Positions 1-8,324 of a DNA stretch of 18,693 nucleotides are shown in pieces. The DNA comes from Bacteroidales bacterium (GTDB lineage Bacteria > Bacteroidota > Bacteroidia > Bacteroidales > JAGOPY01): contig DAOWEV010000227.1 of assembly GCA_030638325.1 (NCBI GenBank), positions 1 through 18,693 on the forward strand, given 5' to 3'. The notes under the pieces were generated by a model that was not told the DNA's origin, searched no databases, and was given only the letters and a program-made list of their open reading frames with translations. How positions within the stretch are numbered: position 1 is the stretch's first letter; every line of letters begins with the position of its first letter. A program made the position numbers and the translations under genes.

Positions 1-6
1 GGAGAG

Positions 7-118
7 AGAGTTGAGAGCTGAGAGCTGGAAGACCGGAGTCGGAAGTCGGAAGACCGAAGACGGGAACAATGCACTGTCAACCGTCAACCGTCAACTGTCA
101 ACTGTCAACTGATAAATC
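7..118. repeat. Heptad tandem array, composite (16 units)
   Basis: Sixteen consecutive 7-bp units run without a register slip while the word changes. Three units of the AGAGTTG/AGAGCTG type (7-27) are followed by five of the GAAGACC/GAAGTCG type (28-62), a linker (63-76), then TCAACCG/TCAACTG units (77-111) and a degenerate last unit. It ends about 10 bp before the coaX -7 box. By analogy with the other arrays it probably marks the 3' end of the gene to the left of the window. Not a CRISPR: there are no spacers. Confidence 0.85.
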
Positions 119-128
119 AAACTTTCCC

Positions 129-136
129 TATCTTTG
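129..136 (+). promoter_or_regulatory. Bacteroidota -7 box (TATCTTTG) for coaX
   Basis: This is a perfect match to the TAnnTTTG -7 consensus of the Bacteroidota housekeeping sigma factor, 26 nt before the coaX start codon. No convincing -33 TTTG is visible, since that region falls in the heptad array. It would give a leader of roughly 20 nt and so supports the TTG start at 163. Confidence 0.6.
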
Positions 137-162
137 CACCCTGATTTTCAATAATTAGTACT

Positions 163-891
163 TTGACGAAGCTTATCATCGATATCGGCAATACTTTTAG
201 TAAACTGGCTGTGTATGAAAGTAAAAACCTGAAAACTGTTGAAGTCTCAGAGAACCTTTCATTAAATGATGTCATAAGCTTTTTTCAAAGAAAGGGCCCG
301 TTCAGGGCAGCTATATTGTCGTCAGTTACGGATTATTCACCTGATATTGCTGCATTCCTTAAACAGAAAACCAGCTTTTTCGAGCTTTCTCATAAACTGG
401 TGCTGCCTGTCAGCATTCATTATAAAACACCCCAGACGCTTGGGAAAGACAGGATTGCTGCGGTAGTGGGGGCTGCGGCCAGGTTTCCGGCACAGGAGGT
501 ACTGGTCATTGATGCCGGTACAGCCATCACCTATGATATGGTGACCGCACAAAAAGCACACCTCGGAGGGGGTATCTCACCGGGTATTGATATGAGATTT
601 AAAGCATTGCATACTTTTACCGGAAATCTCCCGTTAGTTCCCAGGCAGGACCTTGCAGAACTGCTCGGTGACAGCACAACGGATTCCATCCTTTCGGGTG
701 TTCTGAATGGGGTGCTGGCGGAAGTATCCGGGATCATAGATGCGTACCGGAAGAAGTTTGACGGTATTCAGGTAGTAATTACCGGGGGAGATCACAAATA
801 TTTTGATAATAAACTAAAAAATAACATCTTTGCACTCCCGAATCTGGTACTGGACGGGTTGAACGAAATACTGGACCTGAATGTTGAATAA
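163..891 (+). CDS. coaX: Type III pantothenate kinase
   Basis: Phosphorylates pantothenate with ATP, the first step of coenzyme A synthesis, in the cytosol. The protein has 242 residues, normal for type III enzymes of the ASKHA fold. Visible motifs are the phosphate-binding DIGNT at residues 7-11, GKDR at 94-97 with the presumed catalytic Asp96, DAGTAIT at 117-123 and GGGISPG at 135-141. The start is TTG at 163, so that DIGNT follows closely as in the family; no ATG lies near. A -7 box at 129-136 fits this start. The 3' end overlaps the next gene by 11 bp, which suggests translational coupling. CoaX at the head of a cluster of envelope genes is a common arrangement in Bacteroidota. The family call is secure. 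Confidence 0.95.
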   Translation: MTKLIIDIGNTFSKLAVYESKNLKTVEVSENLSLNDVISFFQRKGPFRAAILSSVTDYSPDIAAFLKQKTSFFELSHKLVLPVSIHYKTPQTLGKDRIAAVVGAAARFPAQEVLVIDAGTAITYDMVTAQKAHLGGGISPGIDMRFKALHTFTGNLPLVPRQDLAELLGDSTTDSILSGVLNGVLAEVSGIIDAYRKKFDGIQVVITGGDHKYFDNKLKNNIFALPNLVLDGLNEILDLNVE

Positions 892-2176
892 TTTCATCCT
901 GAAATCAATAAAAGCCATAATTATTTTTTTGATCTTGCTCTCTTTCCAGGAGCTTACAGCTCAGGTCAAGATCAACTCTCCCTATACCCGGTTTGGCCTG
1001 GGATGGCTGGTCGAAAACAGGTTTGAGACGAGGATCATGGCCATGGGGGGCATTCGTATCGGGGTACAGGATAAAGGTTTGCTTAACCCGGGCAACCCGG
1101 CTTCTTATGCAGCCTTTGATTCTACTACTTTTGTTTTCCAGGGAGGCGTTTTCGGAATGACCGAAACACTGAAAACCCAGGAGATATCTGAAAATGCCAA
1201 CTATTTTACAATGAGTCATCTCCTCTTCGGATTTCAGGTGACAAGATGGTGGAAAACCAGCCTCGGAGTATTGCCTTTTAGTTATACAGGCTATGATCTG
1301 TATGCCGAGGAAGAATTGGAAGATATCGGGAGGACCCGGTATGTTTACCAGGGATCGGGTGGTTTTAACAAGCTTTACTGGGGGAATGCAATTGTCCCTT
1401 TCAAAGGCTTATCGGTAGGATTCAATGCATCCTACCTCTTTGGAACCATCAGCCATGAAAGAGTGGTTACTTTTCCTGATTCCATCTTTATAAAAAATAC
1501 CCGCATGGAGGCTTCCTATACCGCCAAAGACTTTTATTTTGATTTTGGGGTCCAATACCGGGCAAAACTGAAGCACAGATTATACCTAATCTCAGGGCTT
1601 ACTTTCGGGAATGAAACAAAAATGAATTCCAATGCCGATATCCTCGCTACAACTTATTATGGCGATGTAAATACCGTCACAATCTATACGGATACCATCA
1701 TCAATATCCCGAATGTCAGAGGAAACTTCATTTTGCCGAGAGAATTCGGTGTGGGATTTTCTTTGCATAAAGAGGGTCAATGGCTGGTAGGGGCGGATTT
1801 TGATTGGCAGAACTGGAAGAGCTTCAGCTTGTTTGACCAACCGGATTCCCTGCAAAATAGCTGGCATATTGCTGTCGGGGGAGAGATTATTCCCGATAGG
1901 AGCAGCATCGATTCCTATTGGGATAAAGTTAGTTACAGGCTCGGTTTCAGGTATGAAAGGTCCTATTTAAAACTCAGAAATACAAATATTAACGAAATTG
2001 GCATAAGTTTTGGACTTGGTTTTCCGTTGAGACGTTCCCAAACGACCCTGAATCTCGCTGTTGAAATCGGTAAAAGAGGAACCCTCGCAAATGATTTAAT
2101 TCAGGAAAATTTTGTTAGATTTACATTTAGTGTTAATATTTTTGAGCATTGGTTTATAAAAAGTAAGTATTTTTAA
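881..2176 (+). CDS. Conserved Bacteroidota outer-membrane beta-barrel protein
   Basis: The 431-residue precursor has an N-terminal signal peptide (hydrophobic stretch about 12-25, likely cleaved near TAQ at 26-28). The mature part begins with an INSPYTRFGLG segment that I recognise from a family of Bacteroidota outer-membrane proteins, followed by NPASYAAFD near residues 76-84. The rest alternates hydrophobic and polar residues with many aromatic and Gly positions, as expected for membrane beta strands, and the last strand region ends close to the C-terminus. It looks distantly like FadL/OmpP1-type porins, but no substrate can be inferred. The start overlaps coaX by 11 bp and the next gene follows after 13 bp, so the three are probably cotranscribed. 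Outer-membrane location is well supported; function is unknown. Confidence 0.8.
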   Translation: MLNNFILKSIKAIIIFLILLSFQELTAQVKINSPYTRFGLGWLVENRFETRIMAMGGIRIGVQDKGLLNPGNPASYAAFDSTTFVFQGGVFGMTETLKTQEISENANYFTMSHLLFGFQVTRWWKTSLGVLPFSYTGYDLYAEEELEDIGRTRYVYQGSGGFNKLYWGNAIVPFKGLSVGFNASYLFGTISHERVVTFPDSIFIKNTRMEASYTAKDFYFDFGVQYRAKLKHRLYLISGLTFGNETKMNSNADILATTYYGDVNTVTIYTDTIINIPNVRGNFILPREFGVGFSLHKEGQWLVGADFDWQNWKSFSLFDQPDSLQNSWHIAVGGEIIPDRSSIDSYWDKVSYRLGFRYERSYLKLRNTNINEIGISFGLGFPLRRSQTTLNLAVEIGKRGTLANDLIQENFVRFTFSVNIFEHWFIKSKYF

Positions 2177-2189
2177 AGAAAATTTCAAG

Positions 2190-3560
2190 ATGAGATCAAA
2201 TCTGATATTGTTTGCATTGCTTTCAATTTTGGTTTTTACCGGGTACCAACCGGTTGCCGCACAGATGGAAGCTGAAGAGGCTAATAAATACGGAAAGTAT
2301 GGGCCCGACAGTATTACCTGTGTTATGAATATTTCATTATACAGAGAGTTTTATAAGCAATGGAAATCCAGCGGTTATAAAAATCAGACTATTAATGATG
2401 CTGTCGGCTCATGGCGGTGGGTGTTTAAAAATTGTCCGAAAGGAACTCAAAACACTTATATTGATGGGGTTAAAATAGTCACTTATTTGATGGGACAAGA
2501 GAAAGATGAAGCACGTAAGAGCAAATATGTCGATACTCTTATGATGGTCTATGACCAGCGGATAGTCTATTTTAACAAAGAGGGATACGTATTGGGCAGA
2601 AAAGGAGTGGATATGTACAAGTATCGCACCGAGGCTTATGAAGAGGTTTACAACACCCTGAAACGTTCTGTTGAACTTGAAGGAAATAAAGCAGCAGGGC
2701 CTACCCTGGTTTATTATTTCAGGGCTACTATTTCCATGGTAAAAAACGGAAAGGCTGACACAGGGGTCATTGTTGATGTTTATGACCGGATCAGCGGGAT
2801 CGTCGATTACAACATCAAAAAAAATGAGGGCAATCAAAAAAAGCTGGCCAACTGGGAAATCGTGAAAGGTAATGTGGAGCTGTCCTTTGAGCCTTTTGCT
2901 ACGTGTAAAGACCTGGTCCCTCTTTACCGTAAAAAGTTTGCTGAATCACCTGACGATATTGAGCTGCTGAAAAAGATCACCGGCATGCTGGATAAGAAAA
3001 AATGCCAGGAAGATCCATTGTATTTTGAAACTTCGAAAAAATTGTATGAGCTCGAACCTTCACCGTCCTCGGCTTACCTGCTCGGTAAAATGTTGCTCAG
3101 GGAAGGGAAATATCAGGAATCCATCAAATATTTTGAGCAGGTGGAAGGGTGTAAAGATGAAGAGGTACATTCCAGGGCTTATAAGTACATGGCAGAAGCC
3201 TACAGGGCTTTGAAAGACTTTCCAATTGCCCGTAAATTTGCACTGAAGGCAGCCGGGATCAATCCCGATGACGGAGAAGTGTATATTATAATCGGAGATA
3301 TGTATGCTGAAAGCGCTAAGGAGTGCGGAAACGATGACCTCACTAAAAGAGTGGCATACTGGGCGGCCGTTGATAAATATTACAAGGCAAAAAGAGTAGA
3401 CCCTGAGCTATCTGAAATCGTCAACAAACGGATAAGATCTTATTCCATCTATTTCCCTACTACTGAAACGATCTTCTTCTATGACCTCAAGGAAGGGGAT
3501 GAATATACAGTTGGATGCTGGATCAATGAAAAGACAAAGGTCAGAGCGGCCAAACAATAA
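2190..3560 (+). CDS. Secreted TPR-repeat protein
   Basis: A 456-residue protein with a signal peptide (hydrophobic 5-17, likely cleavage after VAAQ at 22-25). The middle is helical and without a recognisable domain. Around residues 292-395 there are about three tetratricopeptide repeats, seen for example as YLLGKMLLREGKYQESIKYF and then YMAEAYRALKDFPIARKFAL followed by INPDDGEVY. The C-terminus (about 415-450) is a conserved non-TPR tail containing a TTETIFFYDL segment. TPRs bind other proteins, so a periplasmic scaffold or assembly role next to the barrel protein and LptC is plausible; this is inference. It is separated from the barrel gene by 13 bp and from lptC by 28 bp. Confidence 0.8.
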   Translation: MRSNLILFALLSILVFTGYQPVAAQMEAEEANKYGKYGPDSITCVMNISLYREFYKQWKSSGYKNQTINDAVGSWRWVFKNCPKGTQNTYIDGVKIVTYLMGQEKDEARKSKYVDTLMMVYDQRIVYFNKEGYVLGRKGVDMYKYRTEAYEEVYNTLKRSVELEGNKAAGPTLVYYFRATISMVKNGKADTGVIVDVYDRISGIVDYNIKKNEGNQKKLANWEIVKGNVELSFEPFATCKDLVPLYRKKFAESPDDIELLKKITGMLDKKKCQEDPLYFETSKKLYELEPSPSSAYLLGKMLLREGKYQESIKYFEQVEGCKDEEVHSRAYKYMAEAYRALKDFPIARKFALKAAGINPDDGEVYIIIGDMYAESAKECGNDDLTKRVAYWAAVDKYYKAKRVDPELSEIVNKRIRSYSIYFPTTETIFFYDLKEGDEYTVGCWINEKTKVRAAKQ

Positions 3561-3588
3561 GATCTTTATAGATTTATCAAGTCGTTTA

Positions 3589-4164
3589 ATGACACATAAA
3601 TTGTCGTTCCAATTTACCGGAATCATTGTCATATTGTTTCTAATGACAGTGCTTTCTGCTTGTATGAATGACTTGCAGGAGATCAAATCACTTGACTTTG
3701 CGGATACCTTACCCGATTTATCGGCCAGGGATATCGAGATCATTTATAGTGAATCGGCCAGGGTAAAGACCAAGCTCATAAGTCCCTTTCTCAGAAGTAT
3801 TGAAGGTAAAGACTCCTATATGGAATTCCCGGATGGCTTCATCATCATTTTTTACGACTCCCTCATGCAGGTGAAATCCAGGATATCAGCAAATTATGGT
3901 ATCAGCTATGAAAAAAAAAAGCTGATGGTGGCGAGGTATAACGTGATCGTGGAAAATCTTGAAAAAGGCGAACAACTGAACACGGAAGAATTGTTCTGGG
4001 ACCAAGGCAAAGAGATCATCTATACTGATAAATACGTTAAGTTCACCAGGGGAGACGAAATAATTACCGGTGATGGCCTGTTGTCGGACCAGGCATTTGA
4101 AAGTGTTGAAATAAAGAATGCCAAAGGTTTGATAGAAGTAATCGAAGAAGAGACGGAACAATAA
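3589..4164 (+). CDS. lptC: LPS export protein LptC (lipoprotein form)
   Basis: LptC sits on the periplasmic side of the inner membrane and passes lipopolysaccharide from LptBFG to the LptA bridge. I chose ATG 3589 (191 residues). From there the protein opens with a charged start, a hydrophobic run (9-22) and a lipobox LSAC with Cys25. The in-frame start at 3481 would overlap the TPR gene by 80 bp and bury the signal peptide. The beta-jellyroll features of the family are visible: the segment from 128 onward (GEQLNTEELFWD, then IYTDKYVKFTR and ITGDGLL) matches the LptC/OstA-like repeat. Lipid anchoring replaces the plain membrane anchor of the E. coli protein, as is common in this phylum. The stop codon shares its last base with a heptad array. 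Confidence 0.85.
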   Translation: MTHKLSFQFTGIIVILFLMTVLSACMNDLQEIKSLDFADTLPDLSARDIEIIYSESARVKTKLISPFLRSIEGKDSYMEFPDGFIIIFYDSLMQVKSRISANYGISYEKKKLMVARYNVIVENLEKGEQLNTEELFWDQGKEIIYTDKYVKFTRGDEIITGDGLLSDQAFESVEIKNAKGLIEVIEEETEQ

Positions 4165-4366
4165 ACAGTAAACAGTGAACAGTAAACAGTGAACAGTAAA
4201 CAGTGAACAGTGAACAGTAAACAGTGAACAGTGAACAGTAAACAGTGAACAGTGAACAGTAAACAGTGAACAGTGAACAGTAAACAGTGAACAGTAAACA
4301 GTGAACAGTAAACAGTGAACAGTGAACTATGAACAGTAAACAGTGAACTGATAACTGATAACTGAT
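4164..4366. repeat. Heptad tandem array AACAGTR (29 units)
   Basis: This is the longest array in the window: 23 perfect AACAGTA or AACAGTG units (4164-4324), then AACTATG, AACAGTA, AACAGTG and three AACTGAT units, all in one 7-bp register over 203 bp. The last base of the lptC stop codon is the first base of the first unit. The A/G position alternates as AG or AGG, which suggests growth by copying 14- and 21-bp blocks. Every unit carries a TAA or TGA in the + direction, and because 7 is not a multiple of 3 all three frames are closed within 21 bp. In the opposite direction it is open and gives a spurious heptapeptide-repeat ORF. Confidence 0.95.
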
Positions 4367-4403
4367 AACAAACAATAATATTTCAAACCATATTATTCAG
4401 CCT

Positions 4404-5669
4404 TTGTATATCTTATTGATCATATTAATCACCATTGTGCTGTCTGCTTTTTTTTCCGGAATGGAGATCGCTTTTGTGAGCGCAAATAAGTTAAAAATTG
4501 AACTGGATAAGGGTAAAGGCCTTTTTGCAGGGAGGATGTTATCTGTCTTTCTTAAATCTCCGACGAAATTCATTGCTGCTATCTTGCTGGGGAACAATAT
4601 TGCCCTGGTTGTTTATGGAATTTTTATGGAGCATTTACTGGCTCCAAAGATCCTGCATTTTTTGCCTGGCATAGCATCCTATAAGTACTTTATGTTACTT
4701 ATCCAAACCCTTATAGCGACTACCATTATCCTCATTTTTGCTGAATTTCTGCCGAAGGCTCTTTTCAGGGTGAATTCGAATGCCCTTTTGAATTTCTTTG
4801 TAATCCCGGTGATGATAGTGTATTATTTGCTGTATCCTGTGGTTTTCTTCTTCATCAACCTGACCGAATGGGTCATGAAGATATTTTTCAGGATCAGGAT
4901 CAGTGAAGGCCAGCAAGTTTTCAGTATCGTTGACCTGGATGATTATATTAAAGATTTTAGACCGGATGAACACGAGGATGACGAGGTCAGGCAAGAACTT
5001 CAGATGGTTCAAAATGCCCTGGAATTCAGGCATATAAAACTTCGTGAATGCATGGTTCCGAGAACGGAGATCATCGCAGTGGAGGATACCGATTCAATAG
5101 ATGAACTGAGAAATAAATTCATTGAGTTTGGTTTTTCACGGATACTGGTTTATAAAGATTCAATAGATAACATCATCGGTTATGTGCATTCTTTTGATAT
5201 GTTCCGAAAACCTGAGAACACAAAGGATGTATTGAAATCCATCATGATCGTTCCTGAAACCATGCCGGCAAAAGAAGTTTTGACCATGTTCACACAACAG
5301 CATAAGAGTCTGGCTATTGTGGTTGATGAGTTTGGCGGCACCAGTGGAATGGTTACTATGGAGGATACTATTGAAGAGATATTTGGAGAGATTGAAGATG
5401 AATTTGACGATGAAGAACTTACCGAACAAATGATTTCCGGAAACGAATACATCTTCTCGGCCAGACTGGAGATTGATTATCTGAATGATAAATATAACCT
5501 GAATCTCCCTGAGTCGGATGAATACGAAACCCTCTCAGGCCTGATCATCCATTTTCATGAAAGCATTCCTGAAGCAAACGAAAGGATCATGATCAGGAAT
5601 TTTGTTTTTGATATTGTGCATGCTTCCGAAACCAAGATAGAGCAGGTGAAGTTAAAGATTAACGATTAA
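4404..5669 (+). CDS. CNNM/CorC (HlyC) family membrane protein with CBS pair
   Basis: A 421-residue inner-membrane protein. The N-terminal CNNM (DUF21) domain (1-165) has about four membrane segments and the family-typical SAFFSGMEIAF near 14-24 and GNNIA at 63-67. It is followed by two CBS domains (about 217-265 with MVPRTEI, and 281-330 with VVDEFGGTSGMVTMED) and a CorC_HlyC domain (about 345-418). Relatives are linked to magnesium or cobalt efflux, and GldE of gliding flavobacteria is of this type; the substrate here is not shown by sequence. The start is TTG 4404, the only good start codon after the stop at 4359-4361. The last four codons and the stop (5655-5669) overlap a heptad array. 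Gene order suggests cotranscription with lptC, but a 203-bp array lies between them. Confidence 0.85.
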   Translation: MYILLIILITIVLSAFFSGMEIAFVSANKLKIELDKGKGLFAGRMLSVFLKSPTKFIAAILLGNNIALVVYGIFMEHLLAPKILHFLPGIASYKYFMLLIQTLIATTIILIFAEFLPKALFRVNSNALLNFFVIPVMIVYYLLYPVVFFFINLTEWVMKIFFRIRISEGQQVFSIVDLDDYIKDFRPDEHEDDEVRQELQMVQNALEFRHIKLRECMVPRTEIIAVEDTDSIDELRNKFIEFGFSRILVYKDSIDNIIGYVHSFDMFRKPENTKDVLKSIMIVPETMPAKEVLTMFTQQHKSLAIVVDEFGGTSGMVTMEDTIEEIFGEIEDEFDDEELTEQMISGNEYIFSARLEIDYLNDKYNLNLPESDEYETLSGLIIHFHESIPEANERIMIRNFVFDIVHASETKIEQVKLKIND

Positions 5670-5698
5670 CGATTTGAGATTAACGATTTAAGATTTAT
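5657..5698. repeat. Heptad array GATTAAC/GATTTRA (6 units)
   Basis: Six in-register units (GATTAAC twice, GATTTGA, GATTAAC, GATTTAA, GATTTAT). The first starts inside the third last sense codons of the CorC-type gene and the second contains its TAA stop. Five of the six units carry TAA or TGA in the + direction. Confidence 0.85.
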
Positions 5699-5770
5699 GG
5701 TTTTATTAACCTTATGCAGAAAAAACATTGCGAAACATTGTGAAGAACATTGTGTCCATAACGGTTTCAA

Positions 5771-5812
5771 TTCGTAATTCCTAATTCCTAATTCCTAATT
5801 CGTAATTGATTT
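5771..5812. repeat. Heptad array TTCCTAA (5 units plus partial)
   Basis: Units TTCGTAA, TTCCTAA three times and TTCGTAA, then a degenerate TTGATTT, all in a 7-bp register. The 72 bp between this and the preceding array hold three loose copies of ACATTG spaced 10-13 bp apart (about 5725-5752). The whole gap between the CorC-type gene and ppiD is otherwise AT-rich with no ORF or clear hairpin. Confidence 0.85.
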
Positions 5813-5865
5813 AGGCCCTTTTAACTTTAGTTCATTTTAAGTAATGAATATTGATCACTTTTTTT

Positions 5866-5873
5866 TAATTTTG
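5866..5873 (+). promoter_or_regulatory. Bacteroidota -7 box (TAATTTTG) for the isomerase gene
   Basis: Perfect TAnnTTTG match, 23 nt before the ATG at 5897. No clear -33 TTTG lies at the usual distance. It implies that the isomerase has its own promoter rather than depending on read-through across the two arrays upstream. Confidence 0.6.
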
Positions 5874-5896
5874 CAAATTCTTAAAAAATAGTAGAT

Positions 5897-8011
5897 ATGG
5901 CAATAATTGGAAGAATCAGAAAACATTCATCACTCGCTGTGATAATCATTGGTATAGCTATTGCAGCTTTTGTACTGAGTGACCTGTTTAAAGGGGGAAG
6001 GGGACAACGTCCACCTATTGGTGTTATTGATGGTGAAGATATCCCGATCGAAGAATATAACCGCAGAACAGACGATAACATTGAGATCCAGAAGATGAAC
6101 TCGCAAACAGAAATGCTTTCTGCCCAGGAAGCATTCAATATCAGGATGAGCACCTGGAACCAACTCATTGAAGAGTATATCATGGGGCAGGAATACGAAT
6201 CACTGGATCTGGTGGTAACTACGGATGAACTTTTTGACCAGGTTCAGAGTGAAAATCCGCACCGTCTTATCAAACAGTATTTTGTTGATCCCAATACCAA
6301 AGTTTATAGGCGTGAGAATGTGTTACAGTTCCTTCAGAATTTAGATCAAATGGATGCTACAACAAGAAAACAATGGTTGAACCTGGAGCATTTCATTAAA
6401 AAAGACAGGCTTTTCATCAAATATCAAAACCTGGTCTCAAAAGGATATTACGTGCCGGATGCCTTTGCACAGATGGATTATGAAAGTAAAAGAAAAACAG
6501 CCGAGATCAGATATGCCGGCATTAATTATACAACTGTATCCGATAGCCTGGTAACAGTGACTGACAAGGATTATGAAAAATATTATAATGATCACAAATA
6601 TCAATATACCCAGAATGCTTCAAGGGATATTGATTTTGTAGTTTTTAATGTGTTGCCTTCCGAAGAAGACCGGGAAACGATCCGCAAGAATTTTTATCAA
6701 TTGTATGATGAGTACCTTACAATTAAAGATGTACCTGCATTTGTAAATGCTGTTTCCGATAACAGGTATGACAGCACTTTCTTTACAGAAGGACAATTAC
6801 CGGTTCAGATTGATTCCGTGATGTTCAACTCTGCTATCGGCACATTTGCACCTCCCTATATAGAAAATGAGTTCTGGCACATGGCGAAACTGATGGATGT
6901 ACAGTATCGTCCTGATTCTATGAAGGCCGATCATATTCTAATAGCCTACTCAGGTGCTTTTCAGGCTTCTCAGGATCTCAGGCGTACCAAGGAAATGGCT
7001 AAAACCCTGGCCGACAGTTTATTGGGCCTGGTCAAACGTGACAGAAGTAAAATGGAGGCTCTGGTGGTTGATTTTTCTGATGATCCAAGCGCCCGGCAAA
7101 ATAATGGTGATCTGGGCTGGTTTGCCGATGGAACCATGGCCTGGTCATTCAATGAAGCTGTCGTACGGAGCAATATAAATGATGTTATGGTTGTTGAAAC
7201 CGTTTTCGGATACCATGTTATCAAAGTCACAGGAAAAAAAGATCCGGTTAAAAAAGTTCGCATTGCTATGGTTGACCGGGCCATTGAGCCAAGTAGTAAA
7301 ACCTTCCAGGATATTTATTTGGAAGCCAGCCGCTTTGGAGGCGAAAACAACAATCTTGAAAAATATGACCAGGCCTGTATAGACAAGGGACTGAACAAGA
7401 GGTCAGCCCCCAATCTGCAGGTTACAGCTAACACTATTCCCGGTATTGACAATGCCAGGGAAATCGTGAGATGGGCATTCTACGAAGGTATTGAACAAGG
7501 CGAAGTATCACCGGTGTTTGATGTTGAAAAAAGATATGTTGTGGCCGCACTCAAAGCCATTCGTGAAAAAGGTGATATCCCGCTGGATCAGATCAAAGAC
7601 AACCTGACCTCCTTTGTTTATAACGACAAAAAAGCTGAATATATCACGGAAAGGCTGAGTATAGCACAGGGTAATCTATATAAGGCGGCAAGCGAATTCT
7701 CTGCAACTGTTGATACCAATAATAGCCTTACTTTTTCCTCCAGAAATATCCCTGGTTACGGAAGTGAATACCTCGTTATCGGTAGCATCTTTTCGACGGA
7801 GCCGGGTACTAAAATGAATATCCTGAAAGGAAATGGAGGAGTCTTTGCGGTTACCCTGGACAAATTGAATGATCCGGCACCCACAACCAACCTGTCACTG
7901 TATCAGAATCAGATGAAAAGCAGTTTCAAAAGTAGGGTGACGAGCAATTATATGTTCACTGCCCTGCAGGAAAAAGCAAAGATTGAAGACAACAGGCTGT
8001 TCTATTTTTAA
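5897..8011 (+). CDS. ppiD: Periplasmic peptidylprolyl isomerase, PpiD/SurA type
   Basis: A 704-residue chaperone-isomerase anchored in the inner membrane and facing the periplasm, where such proteins help fold exported and outer-membrane proteins. A short basic N-terminus is followed by one membrane segment (about 12-30). A SurA_N-like region starts near residue 40 (VIDGEDIPIEEY). The parvulin domain lies at about 342-447, from MKADHILIAY through DLGWFADGTM to VFGYHVIKVTG, and is followed by a long C-terminal region. Length and layout fit the PpiD-like proteins of Bacteroidota, which are larger than E. coli PpiD. It closes the cluster with the barrel protein and LptC. The start ATG is preceded by a -7 box. 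A heptad array begins at the stop codon. Confidence 0.88.
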   Translation: MAIIGRIRKHSSLAVIIIGIAIAAFVLSDLFKGGRGQRPPIGVIDGEDIPIEEYNRRTDDNIEIQKMNSQTEMLSAQEAFNIRMSTWNQLIEEYIMGQEYESLDLVVTTDELFDQVQSENPHRLIKQYFVDPNTKVYRRENVLQFLQNLDQMDATTRKQWLNLEHFIKKDRLFIKYQNLVSKGYYVPDAFAQMDYESKRKTAEIRYAGINYTTVSDSLVTVTDKDYEKYYNDHKYQYTQNASRDIDFVVFNVLPSEEDRETIRKNFYQLYDEYLTIKDVPAFVNAVSDNRYDSTFFTEGQLPVQIDSVMFNSAIGTFAPPYIENEFWHMAKLMDVQYRPDSMKADHILIAYSGAFQASQDLRRTKEMAKTLADSLLGLVKRDRSKMEALVVDFSDDPSARQNNGDLGWFADGTMAWSFNEAVVRSNINDVMVVETVFGYHVIKVTGKKDPVKKVRIAMVDRAIEPSSKTFQDIYLEASRFGGENNNLEKYDQACIDKGLNKRSAPNLQVTANTIPGIDNAREIVRWAFYEGIEQGEVSPVFDVEKRYVVAALKAIREKGDIPLDQIKDNLTSFVYNDKKAEYITERLSIAQGNLYKAASEFSATVDTNNSLTFSSRNIPGYGSEYLVIGSIFSTEPGTKMNILKGNGGVFAVTLDKLNDPAPTTNLSLYQNQMKSSFKSRVTSNYMFTALQEKAKIEDNRLFYF

Positions 8012-8037
8012 CACAGTAATCAGGAAACAGGAAACAG
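8010..8037. repeat. Heptad array at the ppiD stop codon (4 units)
   Basis: Units AACACAG, TAATCAG and GAAACAG twice, in one 7-bp register. The first unit starts with the last two bases of the ppiD stop codon. It is short and weak on its own; placement and register match the longer arrays. Confidence 0.6.
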
Positions 8038-8057
8038 TTGTTTGGCGTGTGCCGTGA

Positions 8058-8121
8058 GGGGGCGAAGGAGCGAAAGGGCGAAAGAGACTGAGGGACTGAG
8101 AGACTAAGGGACTGAAGGGAT
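8058..8121. repeat. Octad array, left arm of an inverted repeat
   Basis: Eight 8-bp units in register, shifting from GGGGGCGA/AAGGGCGA to GAGGGACT/AAGGGACT. Positions 8076-8111 pair with 8322-8357 on the opposite strand at about 31 of 36 positions, so the array is also one arm of an inverted repeat that spans most of the 423-bp convergent ppiD/rodA gap. The + strand is purine-rich. Positions 8122-8182 between this arm and the inner repeat show nothing recognisable. Confidence 0.8.
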
Positions 8122-8182
8122 TATTTGATGTTAATATTTCCTCTTTTCAGTATGTAATGACAGTTTACCATTAATTTTCTTG

Positions 8183-8324
8183 CCTGGCTGATTGCCAGGG
8201 TGCCAGCAGATTGCTTCGTCGCTTCGCTCCTCGCAAAGTCCTTATTTCATAGTTTATTTTCGTAATAATGCTTCCAACGTAGACAAGGTGTTGCGAGCGT
8301 AGCGAAGCAAACTGCTGGCACTCC
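8183..8324. repeat. Inner inverted repeat with TTGCTTCG...CGCAA arms
   Basis: The arms 8198-8236 and 8291-8324 are inverted copies sharing TGCCAGCAG, TTGCTTCG and CTCGCAA; the left arm has a few extra bases. They flank a 54-bp AT-rich loop. A small perfect hairpin, CCTGGC-TGATT-GCCAGG (8183-8199), touches the left arm. The TTGCTTCG/CGAAGCAA core resembles dispersed REP-like palindromes seen in many bacterial genomes (from memory, not searched). Between two convergent genes it could end transcription in both directions. A degraded MITE-like element is the alternative. Confidence 0.75.

Noticed and set aside
3481..3588. Longer start for LptC
   Set aside because: It would overlap the TPR gene by 80 bp and put 36 polar residues before the signal peptide and lipobox; ATG 3589 fits better.
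4164..4366. Possible CRISPR array
   Set aside because: The repeats are 7 bp and contiguous, with no spacers, and no cas genes are in the window.
4064..4375. Minus-strand 103-codon ORF with a repeated heptapeptide (CSLFTVY-like)
   Set aside because: It is the AACAGTR array read backwards: 21 bp equals seven codons and the reverse strand has no stops. It also overlaps lptC in antisense. No independent support for translation.
8183..8324. Complete insertion sequence or MITE with target duplication
   Set aside because: I see inverted arms but no transposase and no convincing flanking direct duplication, so it is reported only as an inverted repeat.
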